Positions 23,911-34,973 of a stretch of DNA of 64,000 bases are shown here, piece by piece. Origin of the DNA: Owenia fusiformis (lineage: Eukaryota; Annelida; Polychaeta; Sabellida; Oweniidae); NCBI GenBank assembly GCA_903813345.2, contig CAIIXF020000011.1:32790166-32854165 (forward strand). The letters run 5' to 3'. A program made the position numbers and the translations under genes. Within the stretch, counting starts at the first letter, position 1. Each line of letters opens with the position of its first letter. The notes under the pieces were generated by a model. The model did not search any database and was not told the origin of the DNA. It saw only the letters and a program-made list of their open reading frames with translations.

Positions 23911-24295
23911 CACTGGTACTCACCTAGTTACGCTGACGATACGTCAACGTAACAAGATGGAAGAACTTCCGGACTTCGTTTTCGGTAAGAAATTTTTATT
24001 TCTCGATTCTACACCACTTATAAGTCAAGTTGTAGAGAATAATTTTGCTCAAAGTTAAGGAAGATAGTCTAGTTTGAGAATATGCAGGCGGTTCTATGTT
24101 TGGTATATTAACGAAGACGCAATTCACATATTTAGTCCCTCGCTTTTGTTACGTTGAGCAAAATTATTGACCACAACTTGACTAATAAGTGGTGTAGAAT
24201 CGAGAAATAAAAATATCTTACCGAAACCGAAGCCCAGATGTTCTTCCATCTTGTTACGCTGACATATCGTCAGCGTAACTAGGTGAGTACCAGTG
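23911..24295. mobile_element. 385 bp palindromic MITE, CACTGGTACTC ends, TSD TTGGA
   Basis: The left end CACTGGTACTCACCTAGTTACGC is matched inverted at the right. The arms of about 150 bp fold together. TTGGA at 23906-23910 and 24296-24300 is a 5 bp target duplication. The mirrored frames on the two strands (KFLFLDSTPLISQVV) arise because the arms are copies, but the frame stays open in both, so a captured peptide is possible. Confidence 0.8.
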
Positions 24296-24300
24296 TTGGA

Positions 24301-24746
24301 TAAATACTGAATTGAACCTGAGACCATTTTATGTTAGTCTCAGATTGAACTAAGAATGACAACCGTTCAGGTTGAGGCGTATATATAATATTTTGTCTTG
24401 TTTCGTTTTAACATAACCATCATTTATCAGCTCAACATTTCCTTTGCAACATTAATGCTCAACCCATTGGTTGTTCAACTTGAACACTGACTTGTTCACT
24501 ATTTACCTCGTTTATATGGTATTATATACATATCATAGTTGCACTGGTATATGTAAATATGTGTATACTGAAATACTATTTTTGTAAATATAAAATCATA
24601 TATGTGCTCATATTTGTTTACGAAACGTAAATGCTTCTAGCTGTATGATAATAAATAACTGGTATATCAATATTTGAGTATGCCTTACGTAAAATGTTCT
24701 TATTCAGATATACAACCCTCTAAACGTTTGGCAATGAAAAGCCCCC
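24301..24746. other. No gene seen
   Basis: AT-rich sequence with ATAT-type runs. A possible plus-strand AATAAA near 24649. Confidence 0.4.
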
Positions 24747-25356
24747 AGTGAATATCACTGGGGAGTATCGTGATGCAACAACACCGTGTTGTTGCATCAA
24801 GATGGCCAGACTTCCGGTGATAGATTTTCGTACGATATTTTGTTTCCCCAATTTAAACCCATTTCTAGGACGAGTTGCTCAATAACCACACACGTGCAGT
24901 TAGCGCACGATCTATATTTAAAGAAACTGTCATTAGTATACATGTACCATCACCAAGAAGCAATAAGTTCACGGTTTTAGTTTCTCACTATTGATGCAAC
25001 AACACCAAACCGAAGATGCAACAACACTCCTCTAGATTTGAGCAATGATGCAGCAACACCAATTAATAGTATAATTTCAGAAGACCATAAATCTCAAGAT
25101 GAACAGATTTTTAAATGCTACTATTGCAACACTGTTACCCATTACCCATATTTGCGTTCTTCTCAAGGCATTCAAAATACACGTCCTGCGGGCGAAGATC
25201 CTTTATATGTATTTTCAAAAATTTATACTTTTAAATATTATAATGTACTGGACGTTGTTCTATAACATAGTTCAATCGCCTTTAACATGGCAAGCTTTAG
25301 TAACCCAATCTATTTTCATAAACCACTGTTCCATAGCTTGATGACCCTGACTCCAG

Positions 25357-25451
25357 TTAGGATCATTCAAAATGGTGGACAAACATCTTTCGTTCTCGGT
25401 AAACATGACGAGCTATTGGAAATTATCTGTCATCCATCTGTGGAACAATGA
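25357..25451 (+). other. Exon-like open frame inside MULE-like element
   Basis: After CTGACTCCAG the plus strand codes for RIIQNGGQTSFVLGKHDELL and then stops at 25449-25451. The peptide is balanced in composition. No upstream partner is supported. It could be a captured gene fragment. Confidence 0.25.
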
Positions 25452-25989
25452 TAAACTAGTAGATGTACGTTACCACTGTTTACCAAATTAAAACTAAAGC
25501 AGTTTAACTGGGAGATTCGTGAGCTTATGTTGATTGGATGATTGCTTCATCTATGATATAATATGATATGATTCTTTATTTCCTCCAATTTGGAGAGCCA
25601 ACGTGTAAAAACGTCTAATTGACTTTATTAGAGAGGCCGTTTAGTAACACGTTCAATGGAAATCTTGCACGACGCACATGTAGAATTATTACTCTCTTTG
25701 GATTCCTTCTCTCCGACTGAGTAAAAAGGTAAACAAAAGTGATAAGATTAATGGCCCAAAAAGGTAAATTGATAGGGGTACAATTTTCCCAGATATCCCG
25801 GGCCCTCGGGAAATATCACATTGTCTCAGTAAATAACCTTTATATAATAGCATTGTATAACTGCAATATCATTAAACCAACACTCATCCTATACAACTCT
25901 TGAGAACGATGTACAACTCCTGGATAGCGTAAACTCCTGAGCAGCGTATACAACTCTTCAACTTGATATATGACATCATACTTTGGGTG

Positions 25990-26780
25990 GGATAACAAAG
26001 GATATAGAATATACAATTGTAGACCTCTCTTGAGGTCAACTGGCAAAATTGTATACCGATACTGTAATCCTTGAAAGTTCGGAGGTCGAGGTCAACAGTA
26101 CTCTCAGGGTTTACTGTTGAGTTATACACTTTGGCCAATTCACCGAATAGAGAGGTTAACAATTGTTTGGTAGTCCGAAGAATATAATAATTTGAAGGAT
26201 ATAATATACAATTGTAGACCTCTCTTAAGGTCAACTGGCAAAATTGTATACCGATACTGTAAACCTTGAAAGTACTGTTGATCAAGACCAGAGGTCGAGG
26301 ACACTTTTGCCAGTTGACCGAAAAGAGAGGTTAACAATTGTTCTGTAAGTCCAAATAATATAATAATTGGACGAATATATAATCGAATATCACGTGAACA
26401 TATTTGATAAGTAAAGGTATCATATTTTAGCAAAAAATCCCCAAACCGTCGAATACTTGTAATTTTTACACAACTTATTTTTTTTAAATTAAAAAAAATC
26501 AACATTAAAAAAACAATTTTTCAAAAATAGCGGTCAACAGTACCTAGAAGTGGTCAACAGTTTACAATTGTACAAAGGTATACAATTTTGCCGGTTGACC
26601 TCTGGGGAAGTCAACAATTGTAAACTGTTGACCTCCCCAGAGGTCAACCGGCAAAATTGTTTACCGAGACTGTAAACCGAAAAACTACTGTTGACAGAGA
26701 CCGAAGGTTTACAGTCTAGGTATATGATTTTGACTGTTGATCGAATGGAGAGGTCTACAATTGTTTTGTTAGTCCGAGTA
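25990..26780. repeat. Cluster of diverged 180-190 bp repeats with GAGGTCAACTGGCAAAATTGT
   Basis: Two direct copies (about 25999-26185 and 26200-26370) each start ATATACAATTGTAGACCTCTC and end GAGAGGTTAACAATTGTT, so each is itself a hairpin. A third set (26540-26780) is a head-to-head palindrome around GGTCAACCGGCAAAATTG. Minus-strand open frames through it follow the repeat. Confidence 0.7.
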
Positions 26781-26984
26781 AACTAATAATACACATATAG
26801 ACGACAATCATCAATCGGCATGGCTTCATTTCACAACCTTTTCTCCGAACCACGTTAGCAATATTTTTTTAGAAAATCTGGAGACAGTACAAGTAGCTTT
26901 ACTCTGTATTTGGCACATCACAGTGTCCGTCTTCCATGTTTTTGTGACGTCATGAAACTTTTTTTTCAGAAGTAGCGGTCAACA

Positions 26985-27135
26985 GTACCTAGTAGCGGTC
27001 AACAGTACATAATTTTGACCGCTAATCAACCAATCAGAATCGAGTATTTCAGTTGAGGTACTAACAATACATTTTGTTGACCGCTCATCAGCCAATCAGA
27101 ATTGAGTATTTCAATTGAGGTACTAACAACACAAA
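26985..27135 (+). repeat. Two tandem units of about 72 bp
   Basis: TTTTGACCGCTAATCAACCAATCAGAATCGAGTATTTCAGTTGAGGTACTAACAA is followed by a near copy. AGTAGCGGTCAACAGTACCTAG is also doubled just upstream. Confidence 0.65.
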
Positions 27136-27245
27136 ATGACTGATATCTGTTGTCTTTCCAAAATTATATTAGTTATTTGTAAACAATTTCCATACGGTAA
27201 ATCAAGGGCATTTAATTTAGAAAATGTATAATCTTTATTTTTCAG

Positions 27246-27421
27246 ATACAATATCAATGAGATTGCCTCTCGGGGATTCAGTACTTTATTTAGTTTGCCT
27301 TGCAGTATATCCTTTTAACTTTGATATAGACAAAGAATCCAAACAAAATACGTTTCGTTCATGGACCACTGACTCACGCGTTTTATTCATGTCCCGACCT
27401 ACACCCGTAAACAGAACATAA
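27246..27421 (+). other. Exon-like terminal frame inside MULE-like element
   Basis: The acceptor ATCTTTATTTTTCAG is very good. The following frame is open for 57 codons to TAA, with mixed composition (SMRLPLGDSVLYLVCLAVYP, then a polar tail ending RPTPVNRT). I do not recognise it. Either the last exon of an element-borne gene or a captured host exon. Confidence 0.35.
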
Positions 27422-27927
27422 AACAGTTTCTCTTGTTGTTCAATGATACATTATATTGGCGTTTTTGCATCAGCACATTGGTGTTGTTGCATCATCGATA
27501 AGAAACAGAGTGGTGTTGTTGCATCAATAGTGAGGAATTAAAACCACGAATTTATCGCTTCTTGATGATGCTACATGTATACCAATGACAGTTTTTTAAA
27601 ATATAGATCATGGGCTAACTGCATGTGTATGATTATTGAGCAACTCGTCCTAGAAATGGGTGTAAATTGGGAAAACAAAACATCGTACGAAAATCTATCA
27701 CCGGAAGTCTGGCCATCTTGATGCAACAACACGGTGTTGTTGCATCACGATACCCCCCAGTGAATATAGTGTGTTAAAACAAGTTTTTGATTAAATCTTA
27801 ACCTTGCCTGGGTTTTATCGGAAAGGACTTTGAAGTACGTTTTAAGCCATCCGGCTCAAATAAGGGTGATCACCTCATTATACTGACGCGCATTGTACCG
27901 AAAACCAATATACCGATGCGCCTTGTA

Positions 27928-28433
27928 CACTGGTGATCCGCTCCATTACGCTGGTTACCGAAACGGTTCGTTTTGGTAACAAAATGTCGGAACGTCGAAG
28001 GTACGATTTTTCTTTTTTCCTTATTTCACGAGTCGTAGGCAGAATCATCACAACATTTTGTATCAGTATCATATGTTTAAGAAAATGTACATGATTGTGA
28101 CAAAATAGCTTAGAAGACAACAGAATCGTCGATTTAATTCCTCACTTTACTTACATAAACGGTAGGGGTTTAAAGTGCAGATCTTAACTGTTTTTCGAAA
28201 TACCGTTTATGTAATTTAAGTGAGGAATTGAATCGACGATTCCGCTGTCTTCTGAACTATTTGTTCTCAAATGTGTACATTTTCTTAAATATATGATACT
28301 GGTACACGTTTGTGATAAAAATGTCGTGGGAATTCTGGCTACAACGTGTGAAATAAGAAAAAAAGAAAAATCGTACCTTCGACGTTCCGACATTTTGTTA
28401 CCGAAACGGTTCCAGTCGAGTGGATCACCAGTG
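27928..28433. mobile_element. 506 bp palindromic MITE, CACTGGTGATCC ends, TSD TTGTA
   Basis: CACTGGTGATCCGCTCCATTACGC is matched inverted by GAGTGGATCACCAGTG. The arms fold for more than 200 bp, including CGAACGTCGAAGGTACGATTTTTC-type sequence. TTGTA at 27923-27927 and 28434-28438 is a 5 bp target duplication. Same family as 37292-37571. Confidence 0.85.
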
Positions 28434-28839
28434 TTGTACCGAAAACCATTGCTGTGTGATCATGATTTTGTGATGTAAAAAGGCTTGCAATGAGAGATGT
28501 ATGATAAGAGTAGAAGAATATAATAAGTATTACTGAAAATTATCCAATTTTAAATCAGTAAGACCAGGCAAGAAACAGCAACAGAATGCTAGTATAGGCT
28601 TCATCAAGGAAGGGAAACTCAAAACTGCAAACATCCTGGTATCAAACATTCATGTACATGTTGTTAGTCTGCGATAATATGTCACTTATTTATTATCAAC
28701 GTTTAATTTGGAACAAAATAGATTTAACAATACAATGTAAGCTTTCCAATAATGTGCGAAATGTACATACAAAAGCTGCACGTAATGCTATTAACCTGCG
28801 AAGTTATTTCGTGATTTATTATTAAAGTTCTATGCATAA

Positions 28840-28995
28840 CAATTTCCTAGTACCTGAAGATTTGATTTGATTTTTTATGAACGAGATATGAAGAAAATCC
28901 GTCCACTAGTATTCGAGTTATCTTCCGGACAGACGGACTGACGGACGGACGAAGGACTTCACTATATCCCTACCGAACTTCGTTCGTTGGGATAA
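28840..28995. repeat. Dispersed repeat ending in GTTCGTTGGGATAAT
   Basis: Contains GGACAGACGGACTGACGGACGG, then TCACTATATCCCTACCGAACTTCGTTCGTTGGGATAA. Related tails occur at about 32540-32625 and 52420-52500. Likely the 3' part of a decayed retroposon family. Confidence 0.55.
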
Positions 28996-29019
28996 TAACC
29001 CTTCCCATGGTGTGCTGTA

Positions 29020-29880
29020 TATTAGTCCAACAACATTAGACCTAGCCTGGGCCTCGTTTCTTATCTGACATGTCTTATGGCCCCGGCTAGGTCTAACTTC
29101 CATGATGATTTTGCCCTTGTTGCGATCATTTAATCGTTCAGCAGGTTTCGACATGCGGAACTAATTAAACTCCGAAAACATGGTAATATTACATAAAGAA
29201 TGTGATTCAAGCATGCATACATACCTTATAAATACATACACACCATCCCGTACCCCCCTTAGACCATATTGATGCATAATTACGAAAATATTGGAGACAG
29301 GTTTGGAATTTTACGAAAATATCGGTCAGCTCCGGTAACATCGAAATTGCAAATCGTATCAGGAATTAACCGTCATTGCGACACTGCATCAACGAACAGT
29401 AGGTTTGCAATTAATAACGATTTTGTGTGTATACAAGCGCTATATAAATCAATCAAAGATACCTGCTATCCTCAAAAATGGCTATTTTATCCCGAGTAAT
29501 CGCGTGATAATTATCAATCTATTTGACAACAATTTCGTTTCAATAGTTTAAATTTTAACCCGGGACGAACAGACACAATGAAGGACATGCGGAAATGTCA
29601 TTTTAGAGATTGGTAAGTTTAACCTCATTTTACTTGTATAAATGACCATTTAGTACAATAATATTGTGTTGAATCGCTTGATGTTATGTGTTTTTATATT
29701 GTTGTCAAGTATCAGTTGCATGTTATCGCGGAAAAATGGTTTCGGTGGATCCAAAACTTGCATCAATGGAAAGAATAGTAAAGAGGTTAAACTCAATAAT
29801 GGCCCCAAGAAAATTCTTAATAATAAATAACGCCGTTATTGAGTTTAACGACGTTGAACTAGCTGTATATGTGACTTGCT
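29020..29880 (+). repeat. 860 bp dispersed repeat, copy 2
   Basis: Direct-orientation partner of 12748-13610. It keeps ATG at 29578 with exon end GAGATTG|GTAAGT, the downstream acceptor, and the 18 bp hairpin (29786-29849). Confidence 0.75.
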
Positions 29881-30162
29881 GTATAGAATCATTTGTAATG
29901 TTGTCAGTCAGCAAAAGTGTTCAAATGAAGTTCAATGCATAACGGTTGATTAACTTCTGTTACAAAGGAGATTAAAGGAGACTAGATAAGCTTTCAAATG
30001 GTGTTTTATATGTCTCTTGTTGAGCGTTGTATATGTGGCTATTTCAAATCATAAAATTGTACGTTATGTTGTCAGTTCGTGAAAAAATTCCATCATCTAT
30101 TACATAATGCGAACTACATTTAATTTCAATTCAATCTATACAATTGTACTCGGTGATGGTGA

Positions 30163-31184
30163 CAGGTCATCTCAACCCCAAGTCATCTCAACCCAGTCCA
30201 ACTCAACCCCAAGTCAACTCAACCCCAAGTCAAGTCAACCCCAGTAAAACCCAACCCCAAGTCAACTCAACCCTGTAAAACTCAACCCCAGTAAAACTCA
30301 ACCCTATTCATTTGTGCAATGTCTAATTTAATATTTTTATGATTAAAATTTAAGTCATTCATTTCTGAAAATCTAGAATTTTGCATGATACTTTGAATAG
30401 AAAGTTGTAAAATGTATTCCAAAAAAACTGTTAAGCTCAAGGATAATTCATCAAGTTGGCACTATTATTAAATTTAAGACATCTTTTGAAATCAAATTTT
30501 TGATAATTTAGAAATAATTAACAATGTAATATAACTTTTTATTTATATGAACATGCTTTAACAAAATCATTATAACATTTAGTAATTTATAGACTGAAAG
30601 CATAGACGTAGCCAGGATGGGTGCGCACACACCCTCCCCCAAATTTTGAAGGAAGTTGCATCATTTTTTGTCAAAACATATCTTTATTGGCTCGCTTATG
30701 CCACGATCAGCACCCCCTGACTGAAAACCTGATTTTTTGGGCGATCGCATCCCTCCTGATTGAAAGCTGGCTATGCCCCTGGAAAGCAATGGTCATGTTC
30801 CAGTTTTCCAAATAATCACGAGTGTCAACCTCATAGGGATTACAACAAAACAAACGTATTAGCAAGATTAATAAAATGACCCATATTTTTTTAATCCTAT
30901 TAGTACCATGTTGACATTTTGGAGAAAAACACATTATTAACTATAATCTAAAAAGGCAGTGGTCGAAGAATGAAAATCACAAACTGAATCATCAGAATTA
31001 TTTTTATGAAATAAACTTTCTTATAAGTTATAGAAATGTAGGGGTTGAGTTTTACTGGGGTTGAGTTTTACAGGGTTGAGTTGACTTGGGGTTGAGTTTT
31101 ACTTGGGTTGACTTGACTTGGGGTTGAGTTGACTTGGGGTTGAGTTTTACAGGGTTGAGTTGACTTGGGGTTGAGATGACCAGG
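30163..31184. mobile_element. 1.0 kb foldback with tandem-repeat TIRs (CAACTCAACCCCAAGT)
   Basis: Left arm 30163-30305 consists of short units such as AAGTCAACTCAACCCC and GTAAAACTCAACCCC. Right arm 31038-31184 is the same in inverse orientation (GGGGTTGAGTTGACTTG). The outer ends are CAGGTCATCTCAACC and its complement. The interior holds the nested GCGTAGCCAGG MITE. No coding sequence. Confidence 0.75.
30603..30779. mobile_element. Second GCGTAGCCAGG MITE, nested
   Basis: TAGACGTAGCCAGGATGGGTGCG at the left and AGCTGGCTATGCCC at the right, with GAAGGAAGTTGCATCA inside. Same family as 951-1071. Confidence 0.65.
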
Positions 31185-31655
31185 AAGCTTGTACTCTGCC
31201 CTCGAGAAGGGATCCATGAATTAAGGCTCGACAAGACGGAATAAATGATAAAATTGTGGCAACTTCCATTTTCGGAGATTGTTCTAAATCAGACGTCCTG
31301 TGGCCATTTGGCGTATTCCAATAAAATATTTAGTAGTTTTTCGAATAAATAGACGGTCAAACAGACAAACGAACGGGCGGCTTCCCTATCTCTGGGGATC
31401 AACTGGAAACGATGACAGGTTGTTCTAGTCTAAAAATAGATGTTCTCTCGTTTGTAAGGATTTTCGTAAATTCTAATTAATGAATATCATGTATCAAAAC
31501 TTGAAAACTGTCTAATATTAAATACTCCAAATAAACTTTAAATATGTGTTAGCTAATTTATCTATCAATTACTTTGCGCTTGCATTGCCTCTTGAAGGTT
31601 ACAAGCAGATAGTTACACACAGGAAAACCTTTGCAGGAACATTCCTCAATTCTAA

Positions 31656-31805
31656 ATGGAAAGAAGTGAAATACACTTGTATCAAGAATGGGACCTGTGG
31701 AATGAGGACTTTTGGTTGCCAAAGTCGTGGAGTGTAGCTTTAAAAGCCCATCCTGATCAGAAATATACGAGTGTGAAGCTAATAGAAGGCCATGATTTCT
31801 CATGA
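31656..31805 (+). CDS. Short ORF resembling a ceramide synthase N-terminus (fragment)
   Basis: A 49-codon frame opens at ATG 31656, directly after an in-frame TAA, and closes at TGA 31803-31805. It contains EWDLWNEDFWLPKSW, which follows the W..WNE.FWLP....W pattern at the start of ceramide synthases (ER membrane enzymes that acylate sphingoid bases). The next residues (ALKAHPDQKYTSVKLIEG) are plausible for that family, but no first membrane helix follows, and I find no downstream exon. It may be a first exon whose donor I cannot identify, or a gene fragment. The motif is short, so the resemblance could be chance. Confidence 0.35.
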   Translation: MERSEIHLYQEWDLWNEDFWLPKSWSVALKAHPDQKYTSVKLIEGHDFS

Positions 31806-33640
31806 TGGTAAAAGCCAGGTCGCGACTCATTGTCACATCTTGACAAATCAGAAGATCGTTAACGTTTACTACGATGATTAACAATGAGTTCCATATTATT
31901 ATTACATGATGGGTTCTCAAATCACGCATCACATCTGGTATCAGTCATAGAAGCTATGAATGATGACCTTGACTTGCTCAAATCCTTCTCACGCAGAGCA
32001 GAATAACCAACTACAATTAAGAGTATGTAGACGAGGAAAAAAATGTCCCAACTATCAATGTCAACACTTTTACTCAAATGTTACTTACAATGTTTCAAAC
32101 AATCAGCAGATTATTGGCCTCCGTAGTTATTGATATCTAACGACAAAAAAGCAACTCCACGGAGTGGCAAGTCCCACCTAAGTTTTTTGATAAATTGCGG
32201 CCACCTTAAAAATTTCTTCTTGAACAATGTTCCTTTAAGTCCTCAGGTAGCAGCATATGCAATTTTAATCAAATCTGTCCACTGGTATTTGAGTTATCAG
32301 AATTCTTCATGAGAAATGTCTTCCTATGCAAAGGCAGAGCTCATTTGTCCCAAGACATCAGCATATAAAATTTGAACCAAGTCCACATGTTCTTTAGTAT
32401 TTCAGTTATTAAATATAACTTTGTAAGAGAAATGGCGGCCATTTTGAATTGAGAAGCCATATATTGAAAATTCCTTCTTGAGCAGAGGTCCTACATCCAT
32501 ACTACATATCGTAACCTTATACAATTTGAATCAAACATGTCAACCGGTATTTGAGTCATCACCCTTATACACGTACGAGCGAACGGCCTCCATATACCCC
32601 TCAAACTTCGTTCGGTTGGATAATTAGGAACGCTAAAAGATATGTTAGCGATATACTGTCTAATTAATAACACGCAAGAGATACTGCCAGGAAAACTCGA
32701 TAATGTCACTGAATTTCTTTTTCATAGTCAAACTTTCGTTAATGAAATTCTATTTTGCGATATTCAAGGTAAAAGTCTGCTGCAAAATGACAGGCATTGT
32801 CTCTCTGAGACCTAAAGTCGGAAAAAACATTGCATGTAAATTAAGACTCTCGTCCTTCACTTGTAACAAGGCTTTTTGTTAGACAATTCAATTATAACAA
32901 TCATAATTTACGATATTTTCTGGCAAGGATAGGCCCCACAGAGACTCCGACTGTCAACTGGTCAAGGGGGTCTGAAATGTACGTACCATTAAGAACTAAT
33001 CGATCAGTGTACACGAACGTCTTCACCCGGCCGTGCAAAGTTTTTAAACTACCATGTTTTTCCCTTTCATTTAATATTTATCATATCAAAAATATATTGA
33101 TCATGAGGTTTGGAATTGTTTTTTTGCATTTTTACAGTAAAAGATCATCGAATACACCGTAGATTGTATAACGCATTACAAAATGTAGACCAAAGGGCTT
33201 AAAAACCTTCAATGGGATGTGAAGAACGAGTACGTCGAGTTCTATACAATCCATGCTTCAATGGTTAACTTAGTAATTGCTGTGTTGTCCATTTTAGAGC
33301 AAAGGCATGTAAATGTCAATGGTGATTTTCGCATTCTAACATCAGACACTATAACAAATGAGATCAATCTTTTTATTGAAGTTTATTTTTTATTAAATTT
33401 TATTTGATGTTTTAATGATGTTTTAGCCATGCACATAAGACTAGTGATACAATGCAACAATGGAACCTCGTAACAAACGATGTTTTGGGTCGTATTTGAT
33501 AACAAACGTTTTACTAAAACAGCAGCAAATTCGAATATGTTATGAAATTTCAAAGGCCAAGCAAAAGTGGACCTTTTTCGATCCCTCAAACAACGTTCGG
33601 ACGTTAGTTAAAATTAATAATAATATTTGGAAAATTGAAA
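31806..33640. other. No gene recognised; dispersed repeat pieces
   Basis: About 32110-32625 contains degenerate units with TTTGAACCAA(G/A)TC, GGCGGCCATTTTGAATTGAG and TTCTTGAGCAGAGG. These recur at 52030-52500. The remainder is AT-rich with short frames only. Confidence 0.5.
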
Positions 33641-33645
33641 ACATA

Positions 33646-34110
33646 CAGGGTGGTCAAAAAATGGAAACCCTTACACTATTTTCCTCATATATTTGTCATT
33701 TTAAGACATAACTCCCTGATATTTTGCACATTTGTACATCATTCAATTTCCTACCAGCCTACTTTATATCATGACCATCAGATTGATAGTCACAATGTTA
33801 CAGCACTTTACAGAACATGCCCTAGTGGCCACTATTGCGTTGTCGGGCCACCTGCACTGGCCGTCCAAGATGTCCCTACCTGTAGGGATATGGCAAGGAA
33901 AAAGTGTATGAGAATGACCTCAGGACAATCACAAACCTCAAAAGTGAGACCATCCGTATCATTCAGGCCATACCTGCTGAGGAGTGCATTCGGCCCATTG
34001 ACAACTGTGCAGGTTTGCCTACAGCGCGATGATGGCCAAACTTGAAGCATGTTATTCAAAGTGCTGTAAAATTGTGACTATCAGTCTGATGGTCATAGAT
34101 TGCTGAACTT
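33646..34110. mobile_element. Mariner-like transposon relic
   Basis: Left end CAGGGTGGTCAAAAAATGG. Inner inverted repeats ATGACCATCAGATTGATAGTCACAA (33772 on) and its complement (about 34047-34100) bracket a transposase remnant. Related to the insertion at 6708-7250. Confidence 0.65.
33889..34032 (+). pseudogene. C-terminal fragment of a mariner/Tc1-type transposase
   Basis: Open for 47 codons to TGA 34030-34032. It reads YGKEKVYENDLRTITNLKSE, then ETIRIIQAIPAEECIRPIDN. This matches the family pattern G(Y)LK..VY...P.T...LK..I...I..IP.E...R...N at the end of DDE transposases. The catalytic aspartates would lie upstream, where the frame is broken, so it is inactive. Confidence 0.55.
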
Positions 34111-34650
34111 ATTTTAGTTGAGAATTCCTAATAGAATTAAGAATTAATAGCTGAAACTGTTCTGTTTGTCCTAGCAAACAATATCCCAATATGTATTTGA
34201 AATTCATTTTTGTCTATATGTGTTGACAGTCTGTGATGTCATCATCAATCATCACAATGGGAATTAGGTGAATTCTATCTGTGACAGTGAGATTATCTAT
34301 GATGTCACATAGTAGTTTGATTTCTAAGAAATGTGGCAGAGTGTTATCTATGACAGAGATGCTTTGTGATGTCATCATGAATTATCTCGTTTCCATTGTG
34401 ATGATTGATGATGTCATCAGAGTTCTTTGTGATGTCATCGTGAATTACCTCATTTCTATTGTGATGATTGATGATGACATCACAGACTGTCAACAAATAG
34501 ACAGAAGAAGTTGAACTACAAGTTGGAAAATTGTTTGCTAGGGCAAAACAACTCAGTTTCAGCTAATAATTCTTAATTCTATTAGGAATTCTTAACTAAC
34601 AATGGTTCAGCAATCTGTGCCAGAATGATGGGTCTTAAATCTTGAACTAC
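34111..34650. other. Local TGATGTCATC-rich repeats, inverted TTAATTCTATTAGGAATTC
   Basis: GATGATTGATGATGTCATC-type units recur at 34225-34260, 34375-34440 and 34455-34490. GAATTCCTAATAGAATTAAGAATTA (34124) is mirrored at 34567, making another foldback-like unit around 34120-34600. The open frame at 34281-34514 follows the repeat. Confidence 0.5.
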
Positions 34651-34679
34651 CATTAAACATCACTTCCAAAACAATACCA

Positions 34680-34800
34680 GCATAAAATGGAGTATCTCTT
34701 TTTATGCTCAGCATAAAATGGGACATCACTTTTTATGCCAGCATAAAATGGGATATCACTTTTTATGCCAGCATAAAATGGGACATCACTTTTTATGCCG
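34680..34800. repeat. 30 bp minisatellite, 4 units
   Basis: Unit GCATAAAATGGGACATCACT plus TTTTATGCCA. Each unit is itself an inverted repeat (GCATAAAA/TTTTATGC). The minus-strand frame through it is a repeat artefact. Confidence 0.8.
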
Positions 34801-34973
34801 GGCATAAAAAGTGATATCAAAAAATTACTTTTTTTAAAAATCAACAAATCCGGGTATTTGTTACAGTCAATTTTTATATAATCCACTGTTGTATGTTACT
34901 GGGGAACACAAGGCCCAGAGGCAAGACTACCTTGTGGCGAGCAGAGCAAGGCACGGTGACTGATTCTTATAGC

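Larger units (their letters stand above)
24756..27758. mobile_element. 3.0 kb element with 300 bp TIRs and 9 bp TSD (MULE-like)
   Basis: TIRs begin GGGGAGTATCGTGATGCAACAACACCGTG on the left and are matched inverted on the right, with about 300 bp arms (to 25050 and from 27465). Both arms contain repeats of GTTGTTGCATCA. AGTGAATAT at 24747-24755 and 27759-27767 forms a 9 bp duplication. Long TIRs with 9 bp duplications are typical of Mutator-like elements. No transposase domain was recognised. The interior holds two tandem repeat clusters (25990-26780 and 26985-27135) and short exon-like open frames. Confidence 0.75.
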
